Below are positions 1-8,420 of a DNA stretch of 64,000 nucleotides, in pieces; the stretch's first letter is position 1, and each line of letters begins with the position of its first letter. Made by a program: the position numbers and the translations under genes. The DNA comes from Shinella granuli (GTDB taxonomy: Bacteria; Pseudomonadota; Alphaproteobacteria; Rhizobiales; Rhizobiaceae). The stretch is from positions 124,001-188,000 of the forward strand of contig NZ_SLVX01000002.1 in assembly GCF_004341885.1 (NCBI RefSeq), read 5' to 3'. The notes below the pieces were generated by a model. The model worked only from the letters and a program-made list of their open reading frames with translations, was not told the origin of the DNA and did no database searches.

Positions 1-453
1 GGGCGTTGCCGAGGAGGCGATGCGGATGGAGAAGGTGCTGTCGGCGCCGCGCAGCACCGACCAGGCGTTGAGGCCCGTCGGCAGGCCGGGGCGGGCATCC
101 TCCAGCGGATTGCCGTTGCGGTCCGCCGCGTGTAGTGTCCAGAGGCGGGCGGGCGGCGTGATGCCGCGGATCTCGTAGCGGCAGTTTTCCACCAGCGTGC
201 GGTTCGCGCTGTCCGTCGCGGCGGTGAAGGTGAGGCCCTCGGCACTGCCGAGCAGCAGCTTGCCGTCGCGGGCGCGATGGGCTTTCGCGTAAGGGTCGGC
301 ATCGACCGTCTGGGCGGTCGGGAAGGCGGTCCAGGGGCCGAGCGCGATGGCGCCGAAGCCGACCGTCGCGCGCAACGCATAGATCGAGCTCAATATGCCG
401 AGGCCGAAGGCGACGGCGAGCGCTGTGGCGATGACGAGGGGCGTACGGAACAA
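1..453 (-). CDS. DUF1214 domain protein, 3' end cut off by window
   Basis: An open frame of 151 codons runs off the left edge, so only the N-terminal part is present. It begins at a TTG (453) shortly after an in-frame TGA, then shows one hydrophobic segment (about residues 7-25, ending in LGILSSIYALRA) followed by an extracytoplasmic region with PWTAFPT, DPYAKAHRARDGKL and the phrase YEIRGITPPARLWTLH. These phrases are typical of the DUF1214 family, short membrane-anchored envelope proteins of unknown function that often sit beside a DUF1254 gene in rhizobia. It lies 29 bp downstream of the penicillin-binding protein gene on the same strand, so the two are probably co-transcribed. The start codon is the least certain part. 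Confidence 0.7.
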   Translation of the reverse strand, partial: MFRTPLVIATALAVAFGLGILSSIYALRATVGFGAIALGPWTAFPTAQTVDADPYAKAHRARDGKLLLGSAEGLTFTAATDSANRTLVENCRYEIRGITPPARLWTLHAADRNGNPLEDARPGLPTGLNAWSVLRGADSTFSIRIASSATP

Positions 454-482
454 GGCGATCGACCGTTGGAATCAGGTTGCCG

Positions 483-2675
483 TCACTCTGTCCGGTTCGC
501 CGGAGCAAGGTCAAGCGCTCCGTCGAGTGCGGCGACCCGGCCGTCGGCCTTCAGCGCCGGCGCCGCGCCGAGATCACGGGCGACGTCCTTCAGGAGCTTC
601 GTCACGTCGGCCGAGAGCGAGCGCGGGCGCACGAGCGCGGGCAGCGCGTTCTCGTCGCTCGCGGCCGCAGCCACCTCCTTCGCCTTCTTGCCGTCGGGCA
701 GGGGGTTCTCGATGCCGGGGATGGGGCGCAGCTCGATGCCCTGGTGGGCATAGTCCATCAGCCGCTTGAAGGTCATGGCGGGCAGCGAGCCGCCGGTCAT
801 GTTGTTGGTGGACGTGTAGTCGTCGTTGCCGAACCAGACGGCGGTCGTGTAGTTGCCGGTGAAGCCGACATACCAGGCGTCGCGATAGGCCTGGGTCGTG
901 CCCGTCTTGCCGCCCGAGACGATGCCGCGGTCGAGCGCGCCGCGCCGTGCCGTGCCGCTCACCGGGATGGTGACGAGGATGCGGTTCATCGACGACATGG
1001 CCGCTTCCGACAACACCTGGCTGGCCGGCGGCTCGTCGCGGCCGAAATCGTAGAGGATGTCGCCGTCGTAGTTGAGGATCTGGCTGATGCCGTGGCGGCG
1101 CGCCGAGACGCCGCCGGCGGGAAAGACGCCATAGGCGGCGGCCTGGTCGAGCACGGTGACCTCGGAGGTGCCGAGCGGCATGGTCTTGTCGGTGCGGATC
1201 GGCGTCTCGACGCCCATGGCCTTGGCCATCTCGGCGATGCGCTTCGTGCCGAGCTTGTCCTTGGCAAGGCGCACCGGCACGGTGTTGATGGACTTGGCGA
1301 GCGCCGTCATCAGCGTCATGCGGCCGGCATAGCTGCGGCCGTAGTTCTGCGGCGACCAGCCGCCCCAGCTGATCGGCGCGTCGACGATGGTCGTCTCCGG
1401 CGTCATGCCGGATTCCATCGCGGCCGAATAGGTGTAGACCTTGAAGGAGGAGCCCGGCTGGCGCAGCGCGCGCGTGGCGCGGTTGAACTGGCTTTCGCCA
1501 TAATCGCGCCCGCCGACCATGGCGCGCACGGCGCCGCCGTTTTCCATCATCACCAGCGCGCCCTGCTTGACGCGGTAGCTCTCGCCATACTGGCGAAGGC
1601 CGCTTTCCACCGCCTCCTCGGCGGCGGCCTGCAGGCCCATGTCGATCGTCGTGCGCACGACGAGGGAGTGCTGGGCGAAGGGCTTTGCGATGCGCTGCAC
1701 CTCCTCGAAGGCCCAGTCGAGGAAGAAGTCGGGCGCCGTCTTCTCGTTGCGGTCGATGACGGTGGCGGGGTTGCGCCGCGCGGCGATCACCTGGCCCTCG
1801 GTCATCAGCCCGCCCTGCACGAGGTTGGTCAGCACCTCGTTGGCGCGGGCGCGGGCGGCGGGCAGGTTGACGTGCGGGGCATAGCGGGCGGGGGCCTTGA
1901 AGAGGCCGGCGAGCATGGCGGATTCAGCGAGGTTCACGTCGGTGACGTTCTTGCCGAAGTAGAATTGCGCCGCCGCGGCCGCGCCGAACGTACCGCCGCC
2001 CATATAGGCGCGGTCGAGATAGAGGCGCAGGATCTCCTTCTTGGAAAGGTTGGCTTCCAGCCAGAGGGCGAGGAAAGCCTCCTTGATCTTGCGCTCGATG
2101 GTGCGCTCGTTGGAGAGGAAGAGGTTCTTGGCGAGCTGCTGGGTGAGCGTCGAGCCGCCCTGCACGACGCCGCCGGCCCGGGCATTCTCGTTCATGGCGC
2201 GGGCAAGGCCGAGGAAATCGATGCCGAAATGGCTGAAGAAGCGGCGGTCCTCCGTCGCCAGCACCGCCTTGATCAGGTGGTCGGGCAGTTCGTCGATCGG
2301 CGCGGAATCCTCGTGGATGATGCCGCGGTGGCCGATCTCGTTGCCGTAGCGGTCGAGGAAGGTGACGGCGAAATCGCTCTGGGCGCGCCAGTTGCCCTTG
2401 GTCTCCTCGAAGGCCGGGAGCGCGAGCGCGAGCAGCAGGACGAAGCCGGCAGTGCCGAGGTTCATGCCTTCGCCGGCCACCTCGAAGACCGCCTTCTTCC
2501 AGCCCTTCACATGGAAGCGGCGGGAGAAGATGGTGATCTCCTCCCAGATCTCGGCCGCGCGAAAACCGGCGTTCCAGACCGTGGAATCGATCCAGGAATC
2601 GATGCGCAGGAAGATATGCCGCTTGCGGCGGCGGGGTCTTTTCGGCGTCTGGCTGTCGTCTTGCACGGTTCGCAT
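483..2675 (-). CDS. Class A penicillin-binding protein (bifunctional transglycosylase/transpeptidase)
   Basis: This 730-residue protein polymerises and cross-links peptidoglycan in the periplasm. A basic cytoplasmic N-terminus (PRRRKRH) leads to a membrane segment near residues 75-92. The glycosyltransferase (GT51) domain follows, with ATEDRRFFSHFGID and GGSTLTQQLAKN. The transpeptidase domain carries the three penicillin-binding motifs in order: SSFK (nucleophile Ser), SIN and KTGTT. The C-terminal tail after about residue 650 is low in complexity and Ala-rich. Length and motif order are normal for PBP1A/1C-type enzymes. It is followed closely by the DUF1214 gene. I do not give a symbol because rhizobia encode several class A paralogues and motif reading does not say which one this is. 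Confidence 0.93.
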   Translation of the reverse strand: MRTVQDDSQTPKRPRRRKRHIFLRIDSWIDSTVWNAGFRAAEIWEEITIFSRRFHVKGWKKAVFEVAGEGMNLGTAGFVLLLALALPAFEETKGNWRAQSDFAVTFLDRYGNEIGHRGIIHEDSAPIDELPDHLIKAVLATEDRRFFSHFGIDFLGLARAMNENARAGGVVQGGSTLTQQLAKNLFLSNERTIERKIKEAFLALWLEANLSKKEILRLYLDRAYMGGGTFGAAAAAQFYFGKNVTDVNLAESAMLAGLFKAPARYAPHVNLPAARARANEVLTNLVQGGLMTEGQVIAARRNPATVIDRNEKTAPDFFLDWAFEEVQRIAKPFAQHSLVVRTTIDMGLQAAAEEAVESGLRQYGESYRVKQGALVMMENGGAVRAMVGGRDYGESQFNRATRALRQPGSSFKVYTYSAAMESGMTPETTIVDAPISWGGWSPQNYGRSYAGRMTLMTALAKSINTVPVRLAKDKLGTKRIAEMAKAMGVETPIRTDKTMPLGTSEVTVLDQAAAYGVFPAGGVSARRHGISQILNYDGDILYDFGRDEPPASQVLSEAAMSSMNRILVTIPVSGTARRGALDRGIVSGGKTGTTQAYRDAWYVGFTGNYTTAVWFGNDDYTSTNNMTGGSLPAMTFKRLMDYAHQGIELRPIPGIENPLPDGKKAKEVAAAASDENALPALVRPRSLSADVTKLLKDVARDLGAAPALKADGRVAALDGALDLAPANRTE

Positions 2676-2843
2676 ACCTTTGGCGGGGGCGGGTGCAGCC
2701 TGCCTGCGTTGGGTTAACGTCCTCTCACCACCGGTTTATTCGGCGAGGATATCAGTCTTTTGAAGGCAGCAGAACGGATTTCGCGGGGAAGGGTTAGCAG
2801 CCGGGCTCTTGACCTTTGCGTCCAAGGGGTTCAGGGGTCGGAG

Positions 2844-3329
2844 ATGACGATCAACAGTGCCGAAAAGCCGGACGACCTGCCGTTCTGGAAGACCAAGACC
2901 CTCGCCGAGATGACCGATCCGGAGTGGGAGAGCCTGTGCGACGGCTGCGGGCTCTGTTGCCTCAACAAGCTGGAGGACTGGGACACGGGCGAGATCGCCT
3001 GGACCTCGATCCGCTGCGTGCTGCTCGACGGGGAGAGCTGTCGGTGCTCGGACTACGAGAACCGGCAGGCGACCGTGCCCGACTGCATCCGGCTGACGGT
3101 GGAGAGCGTGGAGAAGATCTCCTGGCTGCCGCCGACCTGCGGCTACCGCCTCATCCGCGACGGCGAGGACCTCTACTGGTGGCATCCGCTGGTGTCCGGC
3201 GATCCTGACACCGTGCACCAGGCCGGCATTTCCGCCCGCGGGCGCACGGTGAGCGAGGAGGACATCGATGTCGACGACTACGAGGACTATCTCGTGACCT
3301 GGCCGCTGGAAGTGGGTGAGGGCAAGTAG
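2844..3329 (+). CDS. YcgN-like cysteine cluster protein (UPF0260 family)
   Basis: A 161-residue soluble protein of the UPF0260/YcgN family, whose biochemical role is not established. The conserved cysteines are visible: [11 protein letters not shown] near the N-terminus, [15 protein letters not shown] and PDCIRL in the middle, and PPTCGYRLI further on, the usual zinc- or iron-sulfur-binding-like arrangement of this family. The family-typical ending with [15 protein letters not shown] is present. An upstream extension opening with TTG at 2760 exists, but I prefer ATG 2844, preceded by a G-rich ribosome-binding region, because family members begin just before the [11 protein letters not shown] motif. 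It converges on the MmcQ-like gene with a 7-bp gap. Confidence 0.9.
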   Translation: MTINSAEKPDDLPFWKTKTLAEMTDPEWESLCDGCGLCCLNKLEDWDTGEIAWTSIRCVLLDGESCRCSDYENRQATVPDCIRLTVESVEKISWLPPTCGYRLIRDGEDLYWWHPLVSGDPDTVHQAGISARGRTVSEEDIDVDDYEDYLVTWPLEVGEGK

Positions 3330-3336
3330 CGGCGGT

Positions 3337-3669
3337 TCAGGGAAGGCTTGCCGCGACGAGCTTCTTCGGCGCCACGTTGCGCCAGGCGGTGTCGATGAGT
3401 TCGCGCACCCGCGCGGCGTCCGCGCCGTCGAAATAGAGCGACGTCCAGCCCTTCAACCCCCAGCCGCCCTGCACCGGCGCGCACAGGCCCGGATCGGTCT
3501 CCAGGACCAGCGCCTGCTGGTCCGGCGTGAACTTCAGGACGGCGCGGCCGGCCTCCGGCAGGGTCATGAAGACCTTCTCGCCCACCCGGAAGTCGCGCTT
3601 GCCGAAATGAGCACTTTCCCGCGCCCCCGGCATGCCGAGGGCAATGACCACGAGATCGTCGGATATCAT
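3337..3669 (-). CDS. MmcQ/YjbR family DNA-binding-like protein
   Basis: A 110-residue protein of the MmcQ/YjbR (CyaY-like fold) family. It begins with the typical phrase ALGMPGARESAHFGKRDFRV and continues with FMTLPE and the core VLKFTPDQQALVLE. It ends with GWTSLYFDG and a helix VRELIDTAWRNVAPKK. Members are small cytoplasmic proteins often annotated as DNA-binding, but a specific function is not established. The gene converges on the YcgN gene and diverges from the GTA leader region, so it is probably transcribed alone. Length and termini fit the family well. Confidence 0.88.
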   Translation of the reverse strand: MISDDLVVIALGMPGARESAHFGKRDFRVGEKVFMTLPEAGRAVLKFTPDQQALVLETDPGLCAPVQGGWGLKGWTSLYFDGADAARVRELIDTAWRNVAPKKLVAASLP

Positions 3670-3732
3670 GGAGGAAAGGTAGCATCCTTTCCCGCGGACG
3701 AAAAGTTTTCGCAGAAAATAGGAAAATAGTCC

Positions 3733-3912
3733 TTGACGGCGTCACGGTCGTCTGATAGGGTCATGGCATAGTCGGAAAGGTGCGGACGGAGGGATCCAGC
3801 CCGGTTTTCCCGGAGGCTGGGAGAGCGGCGATCTTCGTCCGCGGCCGGCCTTCCGCCTCTGACGCAGGAATTTATTGACAGGCGCTCGTTCCCTTCGGAC
3901 CGGGCGCCTTTT
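3733..3912 (+). ncRNA. Candidate structured leader RNA upstream of the GTA cluster
   Basis: A -35-like TTGACG (3733-3738) is followed at 17 bp by a weak -10 (TAGGGT, 3756-3761). The predicted transcript would contain a hairpin CCAGCC/GGCTGG (3796-3801 with 3815-3820) enclosed by a perfect long-range stem GCGGACG/CGTCCGC (3782-3788 with 3836-3842). It would end in an intrinsic terminator (3880-3912) only 17 bp before the first GTA-cluster gene. It could be an independent small RNA or an attenuating 5' leader. I recognise no known riboswitch or RNA family in it. Confidence 0.45.
3880..3912 (+). terminator. Intrinsic terminator before the GTA cluster
   Basis: The arms AGGCGCTCGTTC (3880-3891) and GACCGGGCGCCT (3898-3909) pair over 12 positions with one mismatch and one G-T pair around the loop CCTTCG, followed by a T run (3909-3912). 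The + strand orientation means it ends transcripts entering the GTA cluster from the leader region. Confidence 0.75.
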
Positions 3913-3929
3913 CATTTGGGGGACCGGCA

Positions 3930-4472
3930 ATGGATGCGATCGATCTCGATCTTTTCGGCGTTTTACCGGCGCCGGCGGTCTATGACGGGCTTGCGGGGCG
4001 GCAGGCGCTCTTCAAGGGCGGCGCGGCGCCGCTGCTCGACATCAAGGCGCAGGCGCCGCTCGATCCGTTTCTCGACATGCAGGCGATGCTCCTGGAGATG
4101 ACCAAGGAGCTGCGCGAGCGCTTCCAGCGCTTCCAGAGCCAGAGGGCGCTGGCCGAGGGGGATGCGGACGGCGCACGGGACGAGGCCTTGCGCAAGCAGG
4201 CGCAGGCGGACGCCAAGGCGGCGATCGAGGCCGTCTCGCTGATCGTGCGCACGCTGGAGAAGATCGACAGCCTGCAGCGCACGCTTCTCAATGCACGGGC
4301 CGAGGCGGACGCGGCCGCCGACGGCGCCGAGGACGAGGCGGCGCTGGCGGCGGAGTTCGACCGGCTTGTCGAGGACCGCGTGAAGGAACGGCTGTATGCG
4401 GCGAAGGAAGACTGGATGCGCGGGCTCGGGCCTGGCGGCGATGCTGCCGCGCGCGCGGCAAGCGGACCGTAG
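3930..4472 (+). CDS. Hypothetical protein at head of GTA cluster, candidate small terminase (gp1-like)
   Basis: A 180-residue protein with no domain I can name. After a short N-terminus it is almost entirely predicted helix: MQAMLLEMTKELRERFQRF, a charged Lys/Ala segment around 80-105 (KAAIEAVSLIVRTLEKIDS), then a long acidic-basic helix ending FDRLVEDRVKERLYAAKEDW. Its place directly before the large terminase gene is that of gp1 in Rhodobacter-type GTAs, where gp1 acts as a small terminase, and a helical protein fits that role. This is inference from position and composition, not from motif identity. ATG 3930 lies just after a strong terminator, so expression depends on read-through or a promoter within the leader. 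Confidence 0.55.
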   Translation: MDAIDLDLFGVLPAPAVYDGLAGRQALFKGGAAPLLDIKAQAPLDPFLDMQAMLLEMTKELRERFQRFQSQRALAEGDADGARDEALRKQAQADAKAAIEAVSLIVRTLEKIDSLQRTLLNARAEADAAADGAEDEAALAAEFDRLVEDRVKERLYAAKEDWMRGLGPGGDAAARAASGP

Positions 4473-4654
4473 GGCGCGGCGCGCCTGCCGGTGTATCGGG
4501 AAGACATTCGATGCGGACATGCGGACGGCGGCTGCGGGCTTGAGGATGATCGAGGAAGAGCGGAGGCGGACGGCGTTTTCGATCGAGGCCGATGCGCTGG
4601 AGGCGGGGATTTTGAGGCGGAGGAGCGGTGAAGCCTACCTCTCGTCTGAGGCTT
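4473..4654. other. Gap with possible gene remnant before TerL
   Basis: This stretch and the following repeat stay open in the TerL frame from ATG 4519. The translation begins with a helical, charged peptide (LRMIEEERRRTAFSIEADAL) that is unlike repeat sequence. It may be the original start of TerL or the remnant of a small gene cut by the palindromic element at 4655. No SD is obvious. Confidence 0.35.
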
Positions 4655-4815
4655 GCCCCTCATCCCCCTGCCGGGACCTTCTCCCCGCAGGCGGGGAGAA
4701 GGGGGAACAGGCGCTCGACTGTTCCATTCCTCTTGCTTCCGATGGGGAGGAAACCCAGGCCCCATCCCCTTCTCCCCGCTCGCGGGGAGAAGGTCCCGGC
4801 AGGGGGATGAGGGGC
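4655..4815. repeat. RIME-type composite palindromic element, copy 1
   Basis: Outer 22-bp inverted arms (4655-4676 and 4794-4815) flank two palindromic cores: CCTTCTCCCCGC/GCGGGGAGAAGG at 4677-4702 and 4768-4793. The two-palindrome mosaic resembles the Rhizobium-specific intergenic mosaic elements (RIMEs). It overlaps the chosen start of the large terminase. Confidence 0.9.
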
Positions 4816-6078
4816 CAGGCCGAAGGAATCGAGCCTGCCCGCGGGACACCGATAACGCCGACCAGCCGGCGCCAGATGCGCGGCTGGCACTTCCGTCGCC
4901 GCCTAGCCCAGATGCCGCCGGACGGCGACTGGCGGGTGTGGCTGCTGATGGGCGGGCGCGGCTCGGGCAAGACGCGGGCGGGCGCCGAATGGGTGCATGC
5001 GATCGCCAGCCTGAAGGCGGACCTGCGCATCGCGCTGGTGGCCGAGACACTGGGCGATGCGCGCGAGGTGATGATCGACGGCGTGTCGGGCATCTGCCGG
5101 ATCGCCGGGCGGGCGCGGCCGGAATTCGAGGCCTCGCGCCGCCGGCTCGTCTGGCCGAACGGCTCGATCGCGCAGATCTTTTCCTCCGAGGACCCGGAGA
5201 GCCTGCGCGGGCCGCAGTTCCACCTCGCCTGGTGCGACGAGCTCGGCAAGTGGAAACATGCGCAGGAGACCTGGGACATGCTGCAATTCGGCCTGCGCCT
5301 CGGGGACGATCCGCGCGTGCTGGTGACGACGACGCCGCGCCCGGTGCCGCTTTTGCGGGCGCTGGCGGGCGATCCGAAGACCGCGGTGCGGCGCATCCGC
5401 ACCGACGACAATGCCGGCAACCTCGCGCCGGGCTTCCTTGCGGCGATGGCCGAGCGCTATGGCGGCACGCGGCTGGGGCGGCAGGAGCTGGACGGCGAGC
5501 TGATCGCCGACCGCGAGGATGCGCTGTGGAACCGGGCACGGCTGGAGGGGATCCGCCAGCGCTATCCCGGGCCGCTCTCGCGCATCGTCGTGGCGGTCGA
5601 TCCGCCGGCGACGGCCTCGGCGGCCTCCGTCTGCGGCATCGTCGTGGCGGGGCTGGACGGCACGGGGCGGGCGGTGGTGCTCGCCGACTGCTCGGTGACG
5701 GGCGCGAGCCCTGCGGGCTGGGCGGGCGCCGTGGTGCGCGCCTTCCGGCGCTTCGACGCGGACCGGGTGGTGGCCGAGGTCAACCAGGGCGGCGACATGG
5801 TGACGGCGATGCTGAAAAGCGTCGACGCGAACCTGCCGGTGACGGGCGTGCGGGCGACGCGCGGAAAGTTCCTGCGCGCCGAGCCGGTGGCGGCGCTCTA
5901 CGAGCAGGGGCGGGTGGTCCATGCGGCCGCCTTTGCCGAGCTGGAGGACCAGATGTGCGATTTCGGGCCGGACGGGCTGTCCTCCGGCCGCTCGCCGGAC
6001 CGGCTCGATGCGCTGGTCTGGGCGCTGACGGCGCTGGTGCTGGAGCGGGCGGGCGAACCGCGGGTGCGGGGGATTTGA
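4807..6078 (+). CDS. GTA/phage large terminase subunit (TerL, gp2-like)
   Basis: This is the DNA-packaging ATPase-nuclease of the GTA. From ATG 4807 it is 423 residues. Near the N-terminus PPDGDWRVWLLM leads into the Walker A GGRGSGKTRAGAEW; the Walker B-like FHLAWCDELGKW follows about 100 residues later, then the coupling-type VLVTTTPRP. The C-terminal nuclease domain shows VVAVDPPATA, RVVAEVNQGGDMV and SPDRLDALVWAL with its acidic residues. The start is uncertain: a palindromic element occupies the 5' end, ATG 4807 lies inside it, ATG 4876 is the alternative nearest the family core, and the frame is open back to ATG 4519. It is followed one base later by the endolysin gene, so the two are probably translationally coupled. 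Confidence 0.9.
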   Translation: MRGQAEGIEPARGTPITPTSRRQMRGWHFRRRLAQMPPDGDWRVWLLMGGRGSGKTRAGAEWVHAIASLKADLRIALVAETLGDAREVMIDGVSGICRIAGRARPEFEASRRRLVWPNGSIAQIFSSEDPESLRGPQFHLAWCDELGKWKHAQETWDMLQFGLRLGDDPRVLVTTTPRPVPLLRALAGDPKTAVRRIRTDDNAGNLAPGFLAAMAERYGGTRLGRQELDGELIADREDALWNRARLEGIRQRYPGPLSRIVVAVDPPATASAASVCGIVVAGLDGTGRAVVLADCSVTGASPAGWAGAVVRAFRRFDADRVVAEVNQGGDMVTAMLKSVDANLPVTGVRATRGKFLRAEPVAALYEQGRVVHAAAFAELEDQMCDFGPDGLSSGRSPDRLDALVWALTALVLERAGEPRVRGI

Positions 6079-6079
6079 G

Positions 6080-6688
6080 ATGGCGATCGACCGCAAGGCG
6101 TTTTTCGATGCGGTGCGCGGCACGCTGTATGGCGGCCGGCTGGCGGGGACGCAGGTCGCGGGGCTGGCGGCGCTGCTCGACCGGTTCGAGCGCGGCGAGG
6201 TCGAGGACCGGCGTTTCCTCGCCTACATGCTGGCGACGGCCCATCACGAGACGGGCGGGCGCCTGCAGCCGGTGCGCGAGACCTTCGCGGCGACGGATGC
6301 AGAGGCGATCGCCCGGCTCGACCGGGCTTTTGCGGCCGGGCGGCTGCCGCAGGTTTCCGCGCCCTACTGGCGGCGCGATGGCGAGGGGAAGAGCTGGCTC
6401 GGGCGCGGGCTCGTGCAGATCACCCACCGGCGCAACTATGCGCGGCTGGCCGGGCTGACGGGCATCGATCTCGTCGGCCGGCCGGAGCTTGCGATGGAGA
6501 TGGCGGTGTCGGTCGAGATCCTCTGCACCGGCATGCTCAGCGGCGCCTTCACGGGGCGGCGGCTGGCCGACCATTTCTCCGGCGCGCTCACCGACTGGGT
6601 CGGGGCGCGGCGGATCATCAACGGGCTCGACCGGGCGGAGAAGGTGGCGGGCTACGGGCGGGCGTTTTTCACCGCGCTGGGCGGGTAG
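6080..6688 (+). CDS. GH19-type endolysin/chitinase-like lysozyme
   Basis: A 202-residue glycoside hydrolase family 19-like enzyme, expected to cleave peptidoglycan during particle release. The helical N-terminal part (FLAYMLATAHHETGG) carries the catalytic Glu region and is followed by SWLGRGLVQITHRRNYARL, the typical substrate-cleft segment of this fold, and GALTDWVGARRIINGLDRA near the end. There is no signal peptide, so release would need a holin, and a candidate follows gp15 at 20097. As I recall, endolysin and holin genes in the Rhodobacter GTA lie away from the structural cluster, so finding one between TerL and portal is a local arrangement. The start is one base after the TerL stop. 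Confidence 0.85.
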   Translation: MAIDRKAFFDAVRGTLYGGRLAGTQVAGLAALLDRFERGEVEDRRFLAYMLATAHHETGGRLQPVRETFAATDAEAIARLDRAFAAGRLPQVSAPYWRRDGEGKSWLGRGLVQITHRRNYARLAGLTGIDLVGRPELAMEMAVSVEILCTGMLSGAFTGRRLADHFSGALTDWVGARRIINGLDRAEKVAGYGRAFFTALGG

Positions 6689-6697
6689 CGGGCGGCA

Positions 6698-6860
6698 TGC
6701 CGTGCGGGTGGATCCTCGGGTCGAGCCCGAGGATGACGGAGGGGAGGATAGGGTTTCCATCCCATGGAACGATGCGGCATGCGGATCCGGTGCGGTGGCC
6801 CTTCATACATCTCTTCCGTCGTTATCCTCGGGCTCGACCCGAGGATCCACCCGCACGGCA
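6698..6860. repeat. Long inverted repeat, second palindromic family
   Basis: Two arms of about 40 bp (6698-6739 and 6820-6860) are inverted copies with a single visible mismatch. Each contains its own palindrome around CTCGGGTCGAGCCCGAG. It fills the gap between the endolysin and portal genes and is a different family from the RIME-like elements. Confidence 0.88.
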
Positions 6861-6903
6861 CACCGTCCAACCCATTGGCGAATCGACACAATCGGAGGGC
6901 ACC

Positions 6904-8040
6904 ATGAAATTACCATCCTTCCTCGCGCGGCAGCGCCGGGCGGCCGAGACCAAGGCGTCGGGCTTCTTCGCGCTGACGGCCGAGGGTCGGGCGCACTGGT
7001 CGTCCCGCTCCTATGCCTCGCTGTCGCGCGAGGGGTTCATGAAGAACCCGGTGGCGCACCGGGCGGTGCGGATGATCGCGGAAGCGGCGGCCTCGGTGCC
7101 TTGGCTTGCCTATCAGGGCGAGGCGGAGCGGCCGGGCGACCCCTTGCTGTCGCTGCTGTCGCGGCCGAACGGGCGCCAGGCGGGCGCGGATTTCCTCGAG
7201 ACGCTCTACGGGCATCTTCTGCTTTCCGGCAATGCCTTCGTGGAGGGGGTGCGGGTGGGCGAGGCGCTGCGCGAACTCCATCTGCTCAGGCCCGACCGGA
7301 TGCGCATCGTCGAGGGGCGGGACGGCTGGGCGGAGGCCTATGAATACCGCGCGGGCGGGCATGTGCGCCGGCATCCCGCGGGCGAGGGGCAGGCGATCCT
7401 GCATCTGCGCCTCTTCCATCCGCTCGACGACCAGCTCGGTTTCGCGCCGCTGGAGGCGGCGTCCATGGCGCTCGACCTCTCCAATGCGGCCGCCATCTGG
7501 AACAAGGCACTGCTCGACAATTCGGCGCGGCCCTCCGGGGCGCTGGTCTACCAGCCGAAGGAGGGCGGCAACCTCACGCCCGACCAGTACGGCCGGCTGA
7601 AATTAGAGCTGGAGGAGGGCTATTCCGGGCCGGCGCGGGCCGGGCGGCCGATGCTGCTGGAAGGCGGGCTCGACTGGAAGGCGATGGGGCTCTCCCCGCG
7701 CGAGATGGATTTCGTCGAGGCGAAGAACGGCGCGGCGCGCGACATCGCGCTCGCCTTCGGCGTGCCGCCGATGCTGATCGGCATTCCGGGCGATGCGACC
7801 TATGCCAATTACCAGGAGGCCAACCGGGCCTTCTGGCGGCTCACCGTGCTGCCGCTGGTGCAGCGCACGGCGGCGGCCTTTGCGGGGTGGTTTTCCGAAG
7901 GGGCAGATGACGGGCTGCGGCTGGTGCCGGATCTCGACCAGGTGAGCGGGCTGGCAGACGAGCGCTCGGAACTCTGGGCCCGGGTGGGCGCGGCGGCGTT
8001 TTTGACGGACGAGGAGAAGCGGCGGGCGGTGGGGTATTGA
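6904..8040 (+). CDS. HK97-type portal protein (gp3-like)
   Basis: A 378-residue phage portal protein that would form the dodecameric DNA gate at the capsid vertex. Family phrases are visible: EGFMKNPVAHRAVRMIAEAA and LLSRPNGRQAGADFLE near the start, LYGHLLLSGNAFVEG and LHLLRPDRMRI in the middle, and DIALAFGVPPMLIGIPGDAT followed by NYQEANRAFWRLTVLPL near the C-terminus. ATG 6904 has the SD-like CGGAGGG at good spacing, just after the inverted repeat. Upstream codons in the same frame only translate the repeat and were excluded. Size is normal for the GTA family. Confidence 0.92.
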   Translation: MKLPSFLARQRRAAETKASGFFALTAEGRAHWSSRSYASLSREGFMKNPVAHRAVRMIAEAAASVPWLAYQGEAERPGDPLLSLLSRPNGRQAGADFLETLYGHLLLSGNAFVEGVRVGEALRELHLLRPDRMRIVEGRDGWAEAYEYRAGGHVRRHPAGEGQAILHLRLFHPLDDQLGFAPLEAASMALDLSNAAAIWNKALLDNSARPSGALVYQPKEGGNLTPDQYGRLKLELEEGYSGPARAGRPMLLEGGLDWKAMGLSPREMDFVEAKNGAARDIALAFGVPPMLIGIPGDATYANYQEANRAFWRLTVLPLVQRTAAAFAGWFSEGADDGLRLVPDLDQVSGLADERSELWARVGAAAFLTDEEKRRAVGY

Positions 8041-8058
8041 GGGGGAGCGGGGATGCTT

Positions 8059-8195
8059 GCCCCTCATCCCGCTGCCGCGACCTTCTCCCCGTAAACGGGG
8101 AGAAGGGATATGCCTTGGCGGTTTCCTCAAGCAATGGCCGTTCGTGGGGCACGTCCCCTCTCCCCGCTTGCGGGGAGAGGGTTAGGGTGAGGGGC
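8059..8195. repeat. RIME-type palindromic element, copy 2
   Basis: Two palindromic cores, CCTTCTCCCCGT/ACGGGGAGAAGG at 8081-8106 and CCCTCTCCCCGC/GCGGGGAGAGGG at 8156-8181, with outer arms beginning GCCCCTCATCCC and ending GGTGAGGGGC. It starts 18 bp after the portal stop codon. Confidence 0.88.
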
Positions 8196-8420
8196 TGCCG
8201 GTTTTTCCAGCCAAATCAATTGGCTGCAAGGCAAGAGTGAATCATTTTGCAGAGCGCCGGACTCACTTCGTGAAAATCTTGACCCGGTTTGTGAAAGAAG
8301 CGGCGCAAGGGATTCAAAAGACTCGCTGATCGGCCCGGCCTTCCCTGGCGGAAAGCCGGCGCTTTCGGCCGCATGCGGCCCGATATCCCGGATTTCCATA
8401 ATAATCTGAAAGGCTTAACA
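8196..8420. other. Unassigned intergenic stretch between portal and DUF6107 genes
   Basis: It contains a perfect short hairpin (CAGCCAA/TTGGCTG near 8212-8230) with no T run in the transcribed direction, and no convincing reading frame or promoter. It may be the remains of an older mosaic element. I assign no function. Confidence 0.4.

Noticed and set aside
477-2717. A 746-residue open frame opposite the penicillin-binding protein gene
   Set aside because: Complementary to conserved PBP motifs codon for codon, with a biased composition; not supported as a gene.
8210-8232. Transcription terminator after the portal gene (CAGCCAA/TTGGCTG hairpin)
   Set aside because: The T run lies before the stem on the plus strand and there is none after it on either strand.
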